64,000 nucleotides of DNA from Streptomyces camponoticapitis (GTDB lineage Bacteria > Actinomycetota > Actinomycetes > Streptomycetales > Streptomycetaceae), in assembly GCF_014646115.1 (NCBI RefSeq), contig NZ_BMMV01000019.1, positions 1-64,000 of the forward strand. The letters run 5' to 3'. Shown one piece after another: positions 7,468 to 17,655 of this stretch; position 1 is the stretch's first letter, and the number at the start of each line of letters is the position of its first letter. The notes below the pieces were generated by a model that had not been told where the DNA came from, ran no database searches, and saw only the letters and a program-made list of their open reading frames with translations. Both the position numbers and the translations under genes were made by a program.

Positions 7468-10284
7468 ATGGACCGTGACAGCGGGCCGCGCGTACCGGAG
7501 CAGCGGGCTCGGGCCACACCGAACACCACGACGAACACCGCGATGGACAGCACCACGGGCGACATCGCGAGCGGCACCAGGAAAAGCGCACCGGGACCGG
7601 TCAGCGTGGCCGACAGCGCCCCCGAGGAAACGACACCCACACCCGGCACCGAGCTGCGCTTCGGCGTACTCGGCCCCGTACGCGCCTGGCGTGGCGGCGA
7701 ACCGCTGCCCTCCGGTTCGCCCCAGCAGCGCGCGCTGCTCGCCGCCCTGCTTCTGCGTGAGGGCCGTACCGCCACCGCCGGCGAACTGATCGACGCGATC
7801 TGGGGCGAGTCCGCCCCCTCGCAGGCGCTCGCCGCCGTACGGACGTACGCCTCCCGCCTGCGCAAGGTCCTCTCCCCTGGGGTGCTGGTCAGCGAGTCGG
7901 GCGGCTACGCCCTCCACACCGGACCCGACGCGCTGGACCTGAGCGTGGCGCAGGAGCTGTCCGCCGCCGCCGAGAAGGAGCGGACGGCGGGGAACCGCCA
8001 GCAGGCCCGGGTACTGATCAACAAGGCGCTGGGCCTGTGGGACGGTGAGCCCCTGGCCTCCGTCCCCGGTCCGTACGCGGAGACCGAGCGCGCCCGGCTC
8101 GACGAGTGGCGCCTCCAACTCGTCGAGACCCGCCTGGACATCGACCTGGAGCTGGGCCGGCACGCGGAGGCCGTCTCCGAACTCACCGCGCTGACCGCCG
8201 CGCACCCGCTGCGCGAGCGCCTGCGCGAACTGCTCATGCTCGCCCTCTACCGCAGCGGCAGGCAGGCCGAGGCACTGGCCGTGTACGCGGACACGCGCCG
8301 CCTCCTCGCCGACGAACTCGGTGTGGACCCGCGCCCCGAACTCGCCAGGCTCCAGCACCGCATCCTCCAGGCAGACGCCGAACTGGCCCGCCCCGTGGAG
8401 GAGACAGCGCCGGTCGTGACGTTCACGCGGCCCGCCCAACTCCCCGCCACGGTGCCGGACTTCACCGGCCGGGAGCTGTTCGTACGGGAGCTGGGCAGGC
8501 GCCTCGCGAGCGCCGAGGGATCGGTGATGGCGGTCTCCGCGCTCGCCGGTATCGGCGGCGTGGGCAAGACGACGCTCGCCGTGCATGTCGCGCACGCGGC
8601 CCGACCGCGTTTCCCCGACGGCCAGTTGTACGTGGACCTCCAGGGCGCGGGTGCGCGGTTCGCCGAACCGGAGGCCGTACTGGGGTCGTTCCTGCGGGCG
8701 CTCGGCACGCCCGACTCCGCGATCCCGGACTCGCTGGACGAACGCTCCGCGCTGTACCGCTCGGCGCTGGACGGCCGCCGGGTGCTGGTCCTGCTCGACA
8801 ACGCGCGTGACGCCGCGCAGGTACGCCCGCTGCTGCCCGGTACGGAGGGCTGCGCCGCGCTCGTCACCAGCCGGGTGCGGATGGTCGACCTGGAGGGCGC
8901 CCACTTGGTCGACCTCGACGTGATGTCGCCGGAGGAAGCGCTTCAGCTCTTCACCCGCATCGTCGGTGAGGAGCGCGTCAGCTCCGAGCGCGAGGCCGCG
9001 CTGGACGTGGTCGCCGCCGTACTGGACCTGCCGCCGCACGAGACCGAGGACCTGCTGGAGTCCCTGGTGGACACCTCCCTGGTCGAGTCCGCGGCGCCCG
9101 GCCGCTACCGCTACCACGATCTGGTGCGGCTCTACGCGCGTGCCTGCGCCGACCGCGACGAACAGCCGCCCACCGGTATCGACCTGGCGCTCTTCCGGCT
9201 GCTGGATTTCTATCTGGCGACGGCCGCGCGGGTGTACACGATCGAACGGCCGGGCGACCGGCTCAAGGACCATCTGGAGCCGACGGAGTACGAGGGCCTG
9301 GTCTTCACCGACCGGCACGAGGCACAGGACTGGCTGTATGCGGAGGCGGACTGCCTGCTGGCGTGCGCCCGGCAGGCGGCGGGCGGGGCCCGGCTGCGGG
9401 TCGCCGTCGATCTGCTCTGGGCGGCGCAGGACCTCGCCGAGTCGGGCGCCAACTCCAAGTCGTACGAGACGGCGGCCCGTTCGGCGCTCGCCGCGGCACG
9501 CGAGGCGGGCGACGCCCGTACGGAGGGGCGGGCCCGGACCTCGATGACCAACGTCCATCTGGTCGCGGGCCGTTACGAGGAGGCCGACGAGGAGGCCCGG
9601 CAGGCGGCGGCGCTGGCGGAGTCCGTACAGGACCCGGCGCCGGTCTACTGGTCGGACAACGACCGGGGCATCATCGCCCTCGGCCAGGGCCGCTTCAAGG
9701 ACGCCGAGGCGCATCTGCTCAAGGCGATGGAAGGCTCCCGCGCCGATGGCAACCGCCCCGGCGAGGCGAGCGCCCTGTGCAACCTCTCGCGCATCCAGCA
9801 CTCCCTGGGCCGTACGTCACGGGCCATAGCGCTGGCCGAGCAGGGGGTCCAGGTCTACGACAGCATCGGTCACACGCTGCGGCTCTCCAACGCCCGCTTC
9901 GCGCTGGGGATCGCGCTCACGCACGCCGGGCGGCACAAGGAGGCCCTGGAGCAACTCGCCCAGGCGCTTGAGGGGTTCGAGACCAACCGGCAGCGGCTGT
10001 GGGAGGGGACGACCCATTTCCGTATCGCCCAGGCTCATCTCGCGGCCAGGCGTGCCGCCTCGGCGGCGCAGCACGCCGAGCAGGCGCTCGCGATCGGCTG
10101 CATCGGCGGCGACCGGACGAGGGCCAACGTCCTGATCACGCTGGGCAAGGCGCTGGAGAACCTGGGGCAGGCGGACCGTGCGCGGGTGTGCTGGCGCGAG
10201 GCGCTCGCACTGCACGAGGAGTCGGGCGCGGCGGAGGCCGAAGAGGTACGGGAGTTGCTCGACGCCCCGCTCAGCGCGGCGTAG
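7468..10284 (+). CDS. afsR: AfsR, SARP/NB-ARC/TPR global regulator, with an apparent internal deletion
   Basis: A 938-residue regulator. Residues ~62-155 are the OmpR-like winged-helix DNA-binding domain (LRFGVLGPVRAWRGGEPL, then RTATAGELIDAIWG); ~160-305 the bacterial activator domain; ~335-540 NB-ARC with P-loop GIGGVGKTT at 361-369, Walker B VLVLLDN at 439-445 and VTSRVR at 466-471; ~640-930 TPR repeats. Known role in S. coelicolor: phosphorylated by AfsK, binds the afsS promoter and raises antibiotic production. Oddity: after ALDVVAA (residue ~517) the sequence jumps straight to VLDLPPHETEDLLE. Full-length AfsR has about 80 residues between these, including the GFLPLA motif. The ATG at 7468 follows GGGAG; an in-frame ATG at 7318 is less likely. 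Confidence 0.96.
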   Translation: MDRDSGPRVPEQRARATPNTTTNTAMDSTTGDIASGTRKSAPGPVSVADSAPEETTPTPGTELRFGVLGPVRAWRGGEPLPSGSPQQRALLAALLLREGRTATAGELIDAIWGESAPSQALAAVRTYASRLRKVLSPGVLVSESGGYALHTGPDALDLSVAQELSAAAEKERTAGNRQQARVLINKALGLWDGEPLASVPGPYAETERARLDEWRLQLVETRLDIDLELGRHAEAVSELTALTAAHPLRERLRELLMLALYRSGRQAEALAVYADTRRLLADELGVDPRPELARLQHRILQADAELARPVEETAPVVTFTRPAQLPATVPDFTGRELFVRELGRRLASAEGSVMAVSALAGIGGVGKTTLAVHVAHAARPRFPDGQLYVDLQGAGARFAEPEAVLGSFLRALGTPDSAIPDSLDERSALYRSALDGRRVLVLLDNARDAAQVRPLLPGTEGCAALVTSRVRMVDLEGAHLVDLDVMSPEEALQLFTRIVGEERVSSEREAALDVVAAVLDLPPHETEDLLESLVDTSLVESAAPGRYRYHDLVRLYARACADRDEQPPTGIDLALFRLLDFYLATAARVYTIERPGDRLKDHLEPTEYEGLVFTDRHEAQDWLYAEADCLLACARQAAGGARLRVAVDLLWAAQDLAESGANSKSYETAARSALAAAREAGDARTEGRARTSMTNVHLVAGRYEEADEEARQAAALAESVQDPAPVYWSDNDRGIIALGQGRFKDAEAHLLKAMEGSRADGNRPGEASALCNLSRIQHSLGRTSRAIALAEQGVQVYDSIGHTLRLSNARFALGIALTHAGRHKEALEQLAQALEGFETNRQRLWEGTTHFRIAQAHLAARRAASAAQHAEQALAIGCIGGDRTRANVLITLGKALENLGQADRARVCWREALALHEESGAAEAEEVRELLDAPLSAA

Positions 10285-10400
10285 GGGTTACGAACCCGGC
10301 GCCGCGTGGTGCCTGATCTTCCTGTGGCACGGGGTCCGGTCAGGGGGGACGGGTCGGTCCGGTGGGGTGTCCGATGAGGTACGGGGTGCCCGGCCTGGGC

Positions 10401-10446
10401 GTTCATCGAATGTTTATGCTCGTTCGGCATGCTCCAGTGCATATTC
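10401..10446 (+). promoter_or_regulatory. Probable AfsR-binding site and afsS promoter
   Basis: Three 7-base direct repeats lie 173-200 bases upstream of afsS: GTTCATC (10401-10407), GTTTATG (10412-10418) and GTTCGGC (10422-10428), with start-to-start spacing of 11 and 10 bases. SARP proteins recognise heptamer direct repeats of about this period overlapping the -35 region, and AfsR is known to activate afsS in this way in S. coelicolor. A -10-like element (CATATT or TATTCG) follows near 10439-10446. There is no good -35 hexamer, which fits an activator-dependent promoter. The match is by eye. Confidence 0.65.
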
Positions 10447-10518
10447 GATCCGTCGCCTCGGGGGGCAGACGGGTCGCTTGGGACCACCACTTCCCCTAGG
10501 GGACGGGCGGTCCCCCCA

Positions 10519-10563
10519 GGCCTTCTGCCCGGCGACCTCGGGGGAGTATCCGGGCAGAAGGCC
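10519..10563 (+). promoter_or_regulatory. Perfect 14-bp hairpin in the afsS 5' leader
   Basis: GGCCTTCTGCCCGG at 10519-10532 pairs perfectly with CCGGGCAGAAGGCC at 10550-10563 around a 17-base loop. It lies downstream of the inferred afsS promoter and ends about 25 bases before the Shine-Dalgarno AAGGGGAA of afsS. No run of U follows. It may be an attenuator, a transcript-stabilising structure or a protein-binding site; function is inference. Confidence 0.6.
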
Positions 10564-10600
10564 GCCTTCCGTCAGTCGTAGGGCGACCCAAGGGGAAGCG

Positions 10601-10768
10601 ATGAGCACCGAGAAGAACGCCGAAGACATCACCACTCAGGGCGATCACCACGCGCCGGCACCGCCGAAGGACGGCGCGACCACGCTGGGCGACCACCACG
10701 CGCCCGCACCACCGAAGGACGGCGCCACCACCCAGGGCGACCACCACGCGCCCGCACCGCCGAAGTAG
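10601..10768 (+). CDS. afsS: AfsS (AfsR2), small activator of antibiotic production
   Basis: A 55-residue hydrophilic protein built from three copies of a TTxGDHHAPAPPK-type repeat at residues ~11-23, 27-39 and 43-55. S. coelicolor AfsS (63 residues) has three repeats of the form TTxDNHxPxPPA and lies directly downstream of afsR, as here. By that precedent it acts downstream of AfsR to raise actinorhodin/undecylprodigiosin-type antibiotic production; its biochemical mechanism is not settled. The ATG is preceded by AAGGGGAA with 5 bases of spacing. It is expected to be switched on by AfsR at the repeat site upstream and ends at a hairpin terminator. Confidence 0.92.
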   Translation: MSTEKNAEDITTQGDHHAPAPPKDGATTLGDHHAPAPPKDGATTQGDHHAPAPPK

Positions 10769-10788
10769 CAGGCGGGCAGGACCGGGTG

Positions 10789-10827
10789 ACGGTCGCGGCG
10801 GCGGGGGAGGGGAGCTGCCGCGACCGT
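10789..10827 (+). terminator. Hairpin downstream of afsS
   Basis: ACGGTCGCGGC at 10789-10799 pairs perfectly with GCCGCGACCGT at 10817-10827, a GC-rich 11-bp stem starting 21 bases after the afsS stop. No U-tract follows, as is common for Streptomyces terminators. Confidence 0.6.
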
Positions 10828-10881
10828 GCTCAGCCGTCCGGGGGTGGCTGGGCCAGGGGCCACCCGGTCCAGGGGGCGTGA

Positions 10882-10949
10882 GAAGACAGAAGAACGACGG
10901 AAGTCGGGACCGTTCAGGGGGCCCCGCCGACCGTCGTTCTTCTGTCTTC
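10882..10949. terminator. Bidirectional terminator, 19-bp perfect stem
   Basis: GAAGACAGAAGAACGACGG at 10882-10900 is exactly complementary to CCGTCGTTCTTCTGTCTTC at 10931-10949. The right arm is T-rich and followed by TGTTCTTTC. It lies between the convergent afsS and the downstream minus-strand gene (which ends at 10977), so it can terminate both transcripts. Confidence 0.85.
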
Positions 10950-10976
10950 TGTTCTTTCAGCTGTTGTCCTGGGTCC

Positions 10977-11492
10977 TCAGGTGGCGAGGCGGACGACGTT
11001 GTCGACCTTGCACTCGCCGCCTGACGCGCCGTCGTCGTTGGACAGGTCGACCGCGGTGACCTCGATGGTCTTGGTGCCGCCGGCGAGGACGTCCGGGATG
11101 CTGCCGACGGTGTTGCCGACCGTCGCGCCGGCCGAGTCGGTGAAGTCGACCGTGAACGAGTAGGAGTACTCCACCGAGCCGCTGTTGTTCGCGGTGACCT
11201 CGGCGACGAAGCCGCGGGCGGTGTCGTACTTGCAGCTGTCGATGGTCAGGTCGCGGCCCGCGTCGGCCGTGCTGCCGCCCGTCACGGAGCCCCCGGTGGT
11301 GGAGGAGCCCGACGTGCTGTCGTAGTCGCTGTCGTAGTCGTCGTCGTAGTCGCTGTCCGAGTGGCTGCCGCCGCTGCTGCTACTGCTGGAGCTGCTGCTG
11401 GAACAGCCGCCGCCACTGGAGCCGCGTGCGCCGGTCAGCGCGAACACGGCGATGCCGAAGACGGCTATGGCGCGGACATGGCGGATTTTCAC
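10977..11492 (-). CDS. Putative secreted or lipid-anchored protein with a C-terminal beta domain
   Basis: A 171-residue protein with an N-terminal signal (MKIRHVRAIAVFGIAVFALTG), then a low-complexity run of about ten serines following a cysteine at residue ~30, then an Asp/Tyr/Ser-rich linker (about 43-62). The C-terminal ~90 residues look like a small beta-sandwich of the FxLYD/DUF4352 kind, with VEYSYSFTVDFTDSAGATVG. A Cys pair (in SCKYD and GECKV) may form a disulfide. The GGC context is a weak lipobox, so lipid anchoring is uncertain. Function unknown. Its place between afsS and afsK is conserved in S. coelicolor as far as I recall, but no role in the Afs pathway is established. Confidence 0.75.
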   Translation of the reverse strand: MKIRHVRAIAVFGIAVFALTGARGSSGGGCSSSSSSSSSSGGSHSDSDYDDDYDSDYDSTSGSSTTGGSVTGGSTADAGRDLTIDSCKYDTARGFVAEVTANNSGSVEYSYSFTVDFTDSAGATVGNTVGSIPDVLAGGTKTIEVTAVDLSNDDGASGGECKVDNVVRLAT

Positions 11493-11676
11493 TTCAACCC
11501 CCGTTGAATATGGTGCGGTTGCTCATGATTGGTGGTCTTTTGTCGAGCGCATGTCACCCTAGCAGCAGGTGGGAGGGCTCCCTGCACGGGACCAAATCTG
11601 GCGGCCCTTGGTTCCCGGGCGTAGCGTCGGAATTTGGAAGCCGTGCGCTCCGCACGCTCGTCCAAGGAGGCCGTCG

Positions 11677-12384
11677 ATGGTCCGCAACATCATCGGGTCG
11701 GTCCTCGCCGTCATCGGGGCCGCCGGGGCCGTGGCGAGCCCGTTCCAGGCCTGGTACAACGGCCGGCACGGCCAGGACTACCGCGTCGAAGACCTGTTCA
11801 ACGGGATCACCGGCACCGGCTCCGACCTGTGGGTCTCGCTGTTTCTGCCGTTCGTCTTCGCGGCTCTGGTCACCCTTGTCGGGCTGGTGCTGCGCTCACG
11901 GCTGGTGGTGGCGCTCTCCGGACTGATCGTGCTCGGCTTCAGCATCCTGTGGATGGTCCGGCAGGCGCAGGACACCGGGAGCCTCACGCTGGACGGTGAC
12001 GGTGACGGCATCGGTCTCGGCGTCCTCGCCGCGCTGGGCGGAGGGGCGCTGCTGCTGATCGCGGCGGCGGTGATGAGCGGCCGGCCGCGCCGCGGAGTCG
12101 GCCGCGGCGGTCATCGGTACGTGGGGGACGACCAGGCCCCCAAGCGGTACCACGAGCCGTACGGGGAGGTGGAACAGCAGCCGTACGAACCCTATGAGCC
12201 GTACGAGCCCTACGGCCGGAGTGAGGGGTACGACCGGGACCGGTACGAGAACGAGCCGCCCGCCGGCCCGCCCCCGACGGGGAGCACGGCGCAGCGCGCC
12301 TGGCCGCCGCAGCCGCAGTCCTGGGACACCAGGGAGCAGCCGTGGGCACCGCCACCGCCGGACGACACCAGCCGCCGCCGGTGA
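11677..12384 (+). CDS. Four-helix membrane protein with a Tyr/Pro-rich tail
   Basis: A 235-residue protein. Predicted membrane helices lie at about residues 4-22, 51-71, 76-94 and 112-133, with a short extracellular loop containing QAWYNGRHGQDYRVEDLFNG after helix 1. The cytoplasmic tail (134-235) is disordered and rich in Pro, Tyr and Glu, with tandem YEP repeats at about 169-178. Start ATG has a strong AAGGAGG 6 bases upstream. It converges on afsK with a 40-base gap. I do not recognise a characterised family. Position beside a Ser/Thr kinase and a disordered tail allow the guess that it is a kinase substrate or cell-envelope partner, but nothing proves that. Confidence 0.82.
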   Translation: MVRNIIGSVLAVIGAAGAVASPFQAWYNGRHGQDYRVEDLFNGITGTGSDLWVSLFLPFVFAALVTLVGLVLRSRLVVALSGLIVLGFSILWMVRQAQDTGSLTLDGDGDGIGLGVLAALGGGALLLIAAAVMSGRPRRGVGRGGHRYVGDDQAPKRYHEPYGEVEQQPYEPYEPYEPYGRSEGYDRDRYENEPPAGPPPTGSTAQRAWPPQPQSWDTREQPWAPPPPDDTSRRR

Positions 12385-12424
12385 GGGAGTTGACCCACCT
12401 CGATCGGGACCCTGCCCCCGCGTC

Positions 12425-14866
<2,442 letters not shown>

Positions 14867-15111
14867 TTGCCTGCCACCTCCCCGTACGGGCCACCAAGGT
14901 ACGGCCCCCTGCCCCCTGATTCTTCCTGTCTGGCTCGTTGGTTGCGAACCCGGGGGCGGATCGGGGTGTCTCACCCCGTTTCGGACAGGAAATGAGCGAA
15001 CGGCCTCGTACGGAGTGAGTATCACGCCCGCACCAGTCTTGACGCGTACTGGCCAACGCGGGTTGCTCCGCTTTCCGCCCCGGGGGCCGGGCCCGATCCG
15101 AACGACAGCCC

Positions 15112-15897
15112 CTAGGCCGCCGCCGGCTCGGCCAGGACGGCGAAAACCGCGCCCTGGTTGTCGGCGAGGACGGCGATCCGGCCGTACGGGGTGTCGGCGG
15201 CGGACTCCCGGATCCGGCCGCCCAGCCGTACGGTCTCGGCGACCGTCTCGTCGCAGTCCGCCACGGAGAAGTAGACGAGGAAATGCCCCGGCATCTCCTT
15301 GGGGAATGCGTCGGTGATGACACTTCGCCCGCCGATCGCGCTGTCGGTCCCCGGCTCGGACCCCGCGGGGGACCAGGTACGGAAGTCGGCCGGTTCGTCC
15401 GGGAGATCCTTCCCGACGAAGCCGAATACCGACTCGTAGAAGAGGTCGACGCTCTCCTTGTCCCTCGTATAGACCTCTGTCCAGCAGAAAGATCCCGGCT
15501 CACCCTGCTTTTCGAAGCCGGAGTGCGCACCGGCCTGCCAGAGGCCGAAGACCGCGCCGCCGGGATCGACGCCCTGTGCCATCGTGCCGTACGGCCCGAC
15601 GGCTGTCGGGTCCCTCACCATTCCGCCGCCGGCCTCCTTGATTCGCGCACTGAGCGCGGCGGCGTCCGATGTCGCGAAATAAACGCCCCAGGCGGTCGGC
15701 ATACGCCCGTCCTGCTTCGCGGCGAGGGCGGCCACTCGCTTTCCGTCACTGAAAGCATTCGTGTAGTACCCGTATGCCGCACCGCCGTCCGCGCCGAATG
15801 TCCAGCCGAACAGCTCGCCGTAGAAACGCTTGCCCGCCTGGACGTCGGGAAGCGACACATCCACCCAGCAGGGCGTGCCTTCCGCGAATGCGGCCAT
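15112..15897 (-). CDS. VOC-superfamily (glyoxalase/bleomycin-resistance-like) protein
   Basis: A 261-residue protein made of two fused VOC modules: residues ~8-120, opening with PCWVDVSLPDVQAGKRFYGE, and ~135-258, opening with FCWTEVYTRDKESVDLFYES. Each has the paired beta-alpha-beta-beta-beta pattern. This two-module form is widespread in Streptomyces as CFP30B/hydroxylase-like proteins of unknown substrate. Metal-binding residues are not obvious. Start ATG has GGAAGGATC upstream. Base composition here is slightly lower in GC than the neighbours. It is divergent from a TetR gene across a 293-base gap with notable sites. Confidence 0.85.
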   Translation of the reverse strand: MAAFAEGTPCWVDVSLPDVQAGKRFYGELFGWTFGADGGAAYGYYTNAFSDGKRVAALAAKQDGRMPTAWGVYFATSDAAALSARIKEAGGGMVRDPTAVGPYGTMAQGVDPGGAVFGLWQAGAHSGFEKQGEPGSFCWTEVYTRDKESVDLFYESVFGFVGKDLPDEPADFRTWSPAGSEPGTDSAIGGRSVITDAFPKEMPGHFLVYFSVADCDETVAETVRLGGRIRESAADTPYGRIAVLADNQGAVFAVLAEPAAA

Positions 15898-15995
15898 GAG
15901 CCCGGATCCTTCCTGCGCGTGCGCACCACCCCAGGGGTGCGTCTTCCGGCCACGCTAATGGCGCATTCCGGTAGGCGCAGGGCGGGACAAATCGA

Positions 15996-16011
15996 ACAAT
16001 TGGCTAATTGT
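15996..16011. promoter_or_regulatory. AT-rich inverted repeat ACAATT-N4-AATTGT
   Basis: A perfect 6+6 inverted repeat around GGCT, strikingly AT-rich for this genome, in the gap between the divergent VOC and TetR genes. It could be an operator for a dimeric regulator such as the adjacent TetR protein, but that is only inference from position and symmetry. Confidence 0.45.
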
Positions 16012-16039
16012 CTCCCGGTGAGGGCTTGTGCGCATTGAG

Positions 16040-16061
16040 TTGTCCACCGCGGTTGTCCACA
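16040..16061 (+). promoter_or_regulatory. Pair of DnaA-box-like sequences
   Basis: TTGTCCACC (16040-16048) and TTGTCCACA (16053-16061) lie in the same orientation, 13 bases apart start to start, followed by GTTGATAAC. TTGTCCACA is the preferred Streptomyces DnaA-box sequence; the first copy differs at one base. They are ~130 bases upstream of the TetR gene at 16191. They could regulate that gene or titrate DnaA; this locus is not where oriC is expected (no dnaA/dnaN beside it, and only two boxes). Confidence 0.6.
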
Positions 16062-16190
16062 GGCTGTTGATAACACTATTCCTGGTCACGGGCTCCGGCC
16101 GGGCCTCTTCCGGGCCCCGCGATCAGCGGGCGGTTCCCCATTTGCAGTCGGCCGAATCGCGCTCCGATCACCCCTCGGTAAGCTGACGGC

Positions 16191-16838
16191 ATGACAGGAC
16201 AAGTACGTACCGTCGACGGCCGCGTGGCCGGTCGGCGCGGCCAGGCGACGCGGCAGAAGCTGCTCGACTGCCTCAGCGAGATGCTCAGCACCTCGCCATA
16301 TCGGGACGTCAAAGTCATCGACGTGGCCCGGAAGGCAGGCACTTCACCCGCGACCTTCTATCAGTACTTCCCGGACGTCGAGGGCGCTGTCCTTGAGATC
16401 GCCGAGGAAATGGCCAAGGAGGGCACCGGATTGACCGATTTGGTCTCCGGCCGCTCCTGGGCCGGTAAAGCGGGACGCCAGACGGCGGAAGAACTCGTAG
16501 AGGGATTCCTCGACTTCTGGCGCAAGAACGACGCGATCCTCAGGGTCATCGATCTCGGCGCCGCCGAGGGCGACAAGCGGTTCTACAAGATCCGCATGAA
16601 GATCTTGAGTTCGGTCACCAACTCCCTTACGGATTCCGTGAAGGAGCTCCAGTCCAAAGGCAGGGTCGACAAGGACGTCAACCCCGCCGCGATGGCCGGT
16701 TCACTGGTCGTCATGCTCGCCGCGGTGGCCGGGCACCAGAAGGGCTTCCAGACCTGGGGCGTGAAACAGGCCGAACTGAAGCCGAACCTGGCCCAGTTGG
16801 TCCATCTGGGCATCACGGGCAAGAAGCCGGCGAAGTAG
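16191..16838 (+). CDS. TetR-family transcriptional regulator
   Basis: A 215-residue regulator. The N-terminal HTH (~15-65) reads ATRQKLLDCLSEMLSTSPYR, then VIDVARKAGTSPATFYQYFP, where the recognition helix is TSPATFYQYF. The C-terminal helical domain includes FLDFWRKNDAILRVIDLGAAEG and VVMLAAVAGHQKGF. S. coelicolor has a TetR gene (SCO4421) in this position close to afsK. Ligand and targets are unknown; the preceding divergent gap holds candidate operators. Codon use is less extreme than neighbours (several lysine AAA and ATT/TTG codons), a feature of well-conserved housekeeping-like TetR genes in this genus. A strong hairpin terminator follows. Confidence 0.9.
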   Translation: MTGQVRTVDGRVAGRRGQATRQKLLDCLSEMLSTSPYRDVKVIDVARKAGTSPATFYQYFPDVEGAVLEIAEEMAKEGTGLTDLVSGRSWAGKAGRQTAEELVEGFLDFWRKNDAILRVIDLGAAEGDKRFYKIRMKILSSVTNSLTDSVKELQSKGRVDKDVNPAAMAGSLVVMLAAVAGHQKGFQTWGVKQAELKPNLAQLVHLGITGKKPAK

Positions 16839-16865
16839 CCGCGCCCACGGGCCTCCGTCCTGTCA

Positions 16866-16901
16866 CGCCGGCGGGGATCAGTGAACTGATCCCCGCCGGC
16901 G
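16866..16901. terminator. Bidirectional terminator, 17-bp perfect stem
   Basis: CGCCGGCGGGGATCAGT at 16866-16882 is exactly complementary to ACTGATCCCCGCCGGCG at 16885-16901, leaving only two bases between the arms, so the tip must open slightly. It lies between two convergent TetR genes and probably serves both. Confidence 0.85.
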
Positions 16902-16923
16902 CTCCCGTCTCACGGGTCGCGTC

Positions 16924-17502
16924 TCACGGGTCGGACGGCAGCACCCGCTCCACAAGGCCGCCGATCAGCCGCGCGGTCTCCTCCTCCGAGAAGACGCCGG
17001 GCAGCGTGAGCCGCTCCACCACCAGCCAGTTGGCGGCCAGGTAGATCATCTTGACCGCGTCGGCGTCACCGGGAAGCCCGGACGCCAGATGGTGCGTGAC
17101 ATTCTCCTCGACGTCCTCGGCCACGCGCGCGGTCAGCACGTCACGCAGCTCGGGACGCCGGGTGGCCTCCAGCCGCAGTTCGAGCAGAGCGAGGAACCCG
17201 GTCCGGAACGCGGCGACCCGCTTCACCACCAGCCGTACCAGCTCCGCCGTCCGCTCCCGCGTGGGAGGCCCGGCGACCATCTGGGCCGCGGTGGCCTCGT
17301 CCGGGATCAGCCGCTCGTAGACACGGTGGCCGACCTGATTGAGCAGCTCGTCCCGGCTGGCGAAGTAGTTGGACGCCGTCCCTTTGGGCACGCCCGCCTC
17401 GACATCGACGGCCCGGAAGGTCAGCCCACGGGCACCGTCACGGGCGAGCACCTCGATGGCGGCGTCGACGAGCGCGGAACGACGGGCCAGGTTCTGTCGC
17501 AT
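16924..17502 (-). CDS. TetR-family transcriptional regulator
   Basis: A 192-residue TetR protein. HTH: ARRSALVDAAIEVLARDG, then GLTFRAVDVEAGVPKGTASN, with the YF residues and SRDELL typical of the family, and a TetR_C helical domain ending GGLVERVLPSDP. The start is uncertain: ATG at 17502 is used, but in-frame GTG codons at 17514 and 17553 would add 4 or 17 residues. A perfect 14-bp palindrome sits 60 bases upstream of the ATG in the divergent gap before a PNPOx-like gene, so it probably represses itself and that gene. The inducer is unknown. Confidence 0.88.
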   Translation of the reverse strand: MRQNLARRSALVDAAIEVLARDGARGLTFRAVDVEAGVPKGTASNYFASRDELLNQVGHRVYERLIPDEATAAQMVAGPPTRERTAELVRLVVKRVAAFRTGFLALLELRLEATRRPELRDVLTARVAEDVEENVTHHLASGLPGDADAVKMIYLAANWLVVERLTLPGVFSEEETARLIGGLVERVLPSDP

Positions 17503-17561
17503 CGGGGCGGTCACACCCTTCTCTGTTGACTCTTCGACTTGACTCTTTGACACCACTTCAC

Positions 17562-17575
17562 GTGTAGTACTACAC
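17562..17575. promoter_or_regulatory. Perfect palindromic operator candidate GTGTAGTACTACAC
   Basis: A 14-base perfect palindrome between the divergent TetR gene and the PNPOx-like gene. Length, symmetry and placement suit a TetR dimer operator controlling both directions. Binding by the neighbouring TetR protein is inferred. Confidence 0.65.
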
Positions 17576-17655
17576 CCTAAGTGGCGGCGCGGCTCATGGC
17601 TTACGGCGCCGGTGCCCGGCCCGCGCGGTCGCGTCCCGCGGGGTTGAATGAGGCC

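Noticed and set aside
10980..12400. A modified-peptide or antibiotic biosynthetic cluster around afsS
   Set aside because: The two genes between afsS and afsK are a secreted protein and a membrane protein with no modifying enzymes; only regulation is present.
16020..16190. A replication origin
   Set aside because: Only two DnaA-like boxes are present, without dnaA, dnaN or a cluster of boxes. It is at most a binding site, so I recorded it as a regulatory site.
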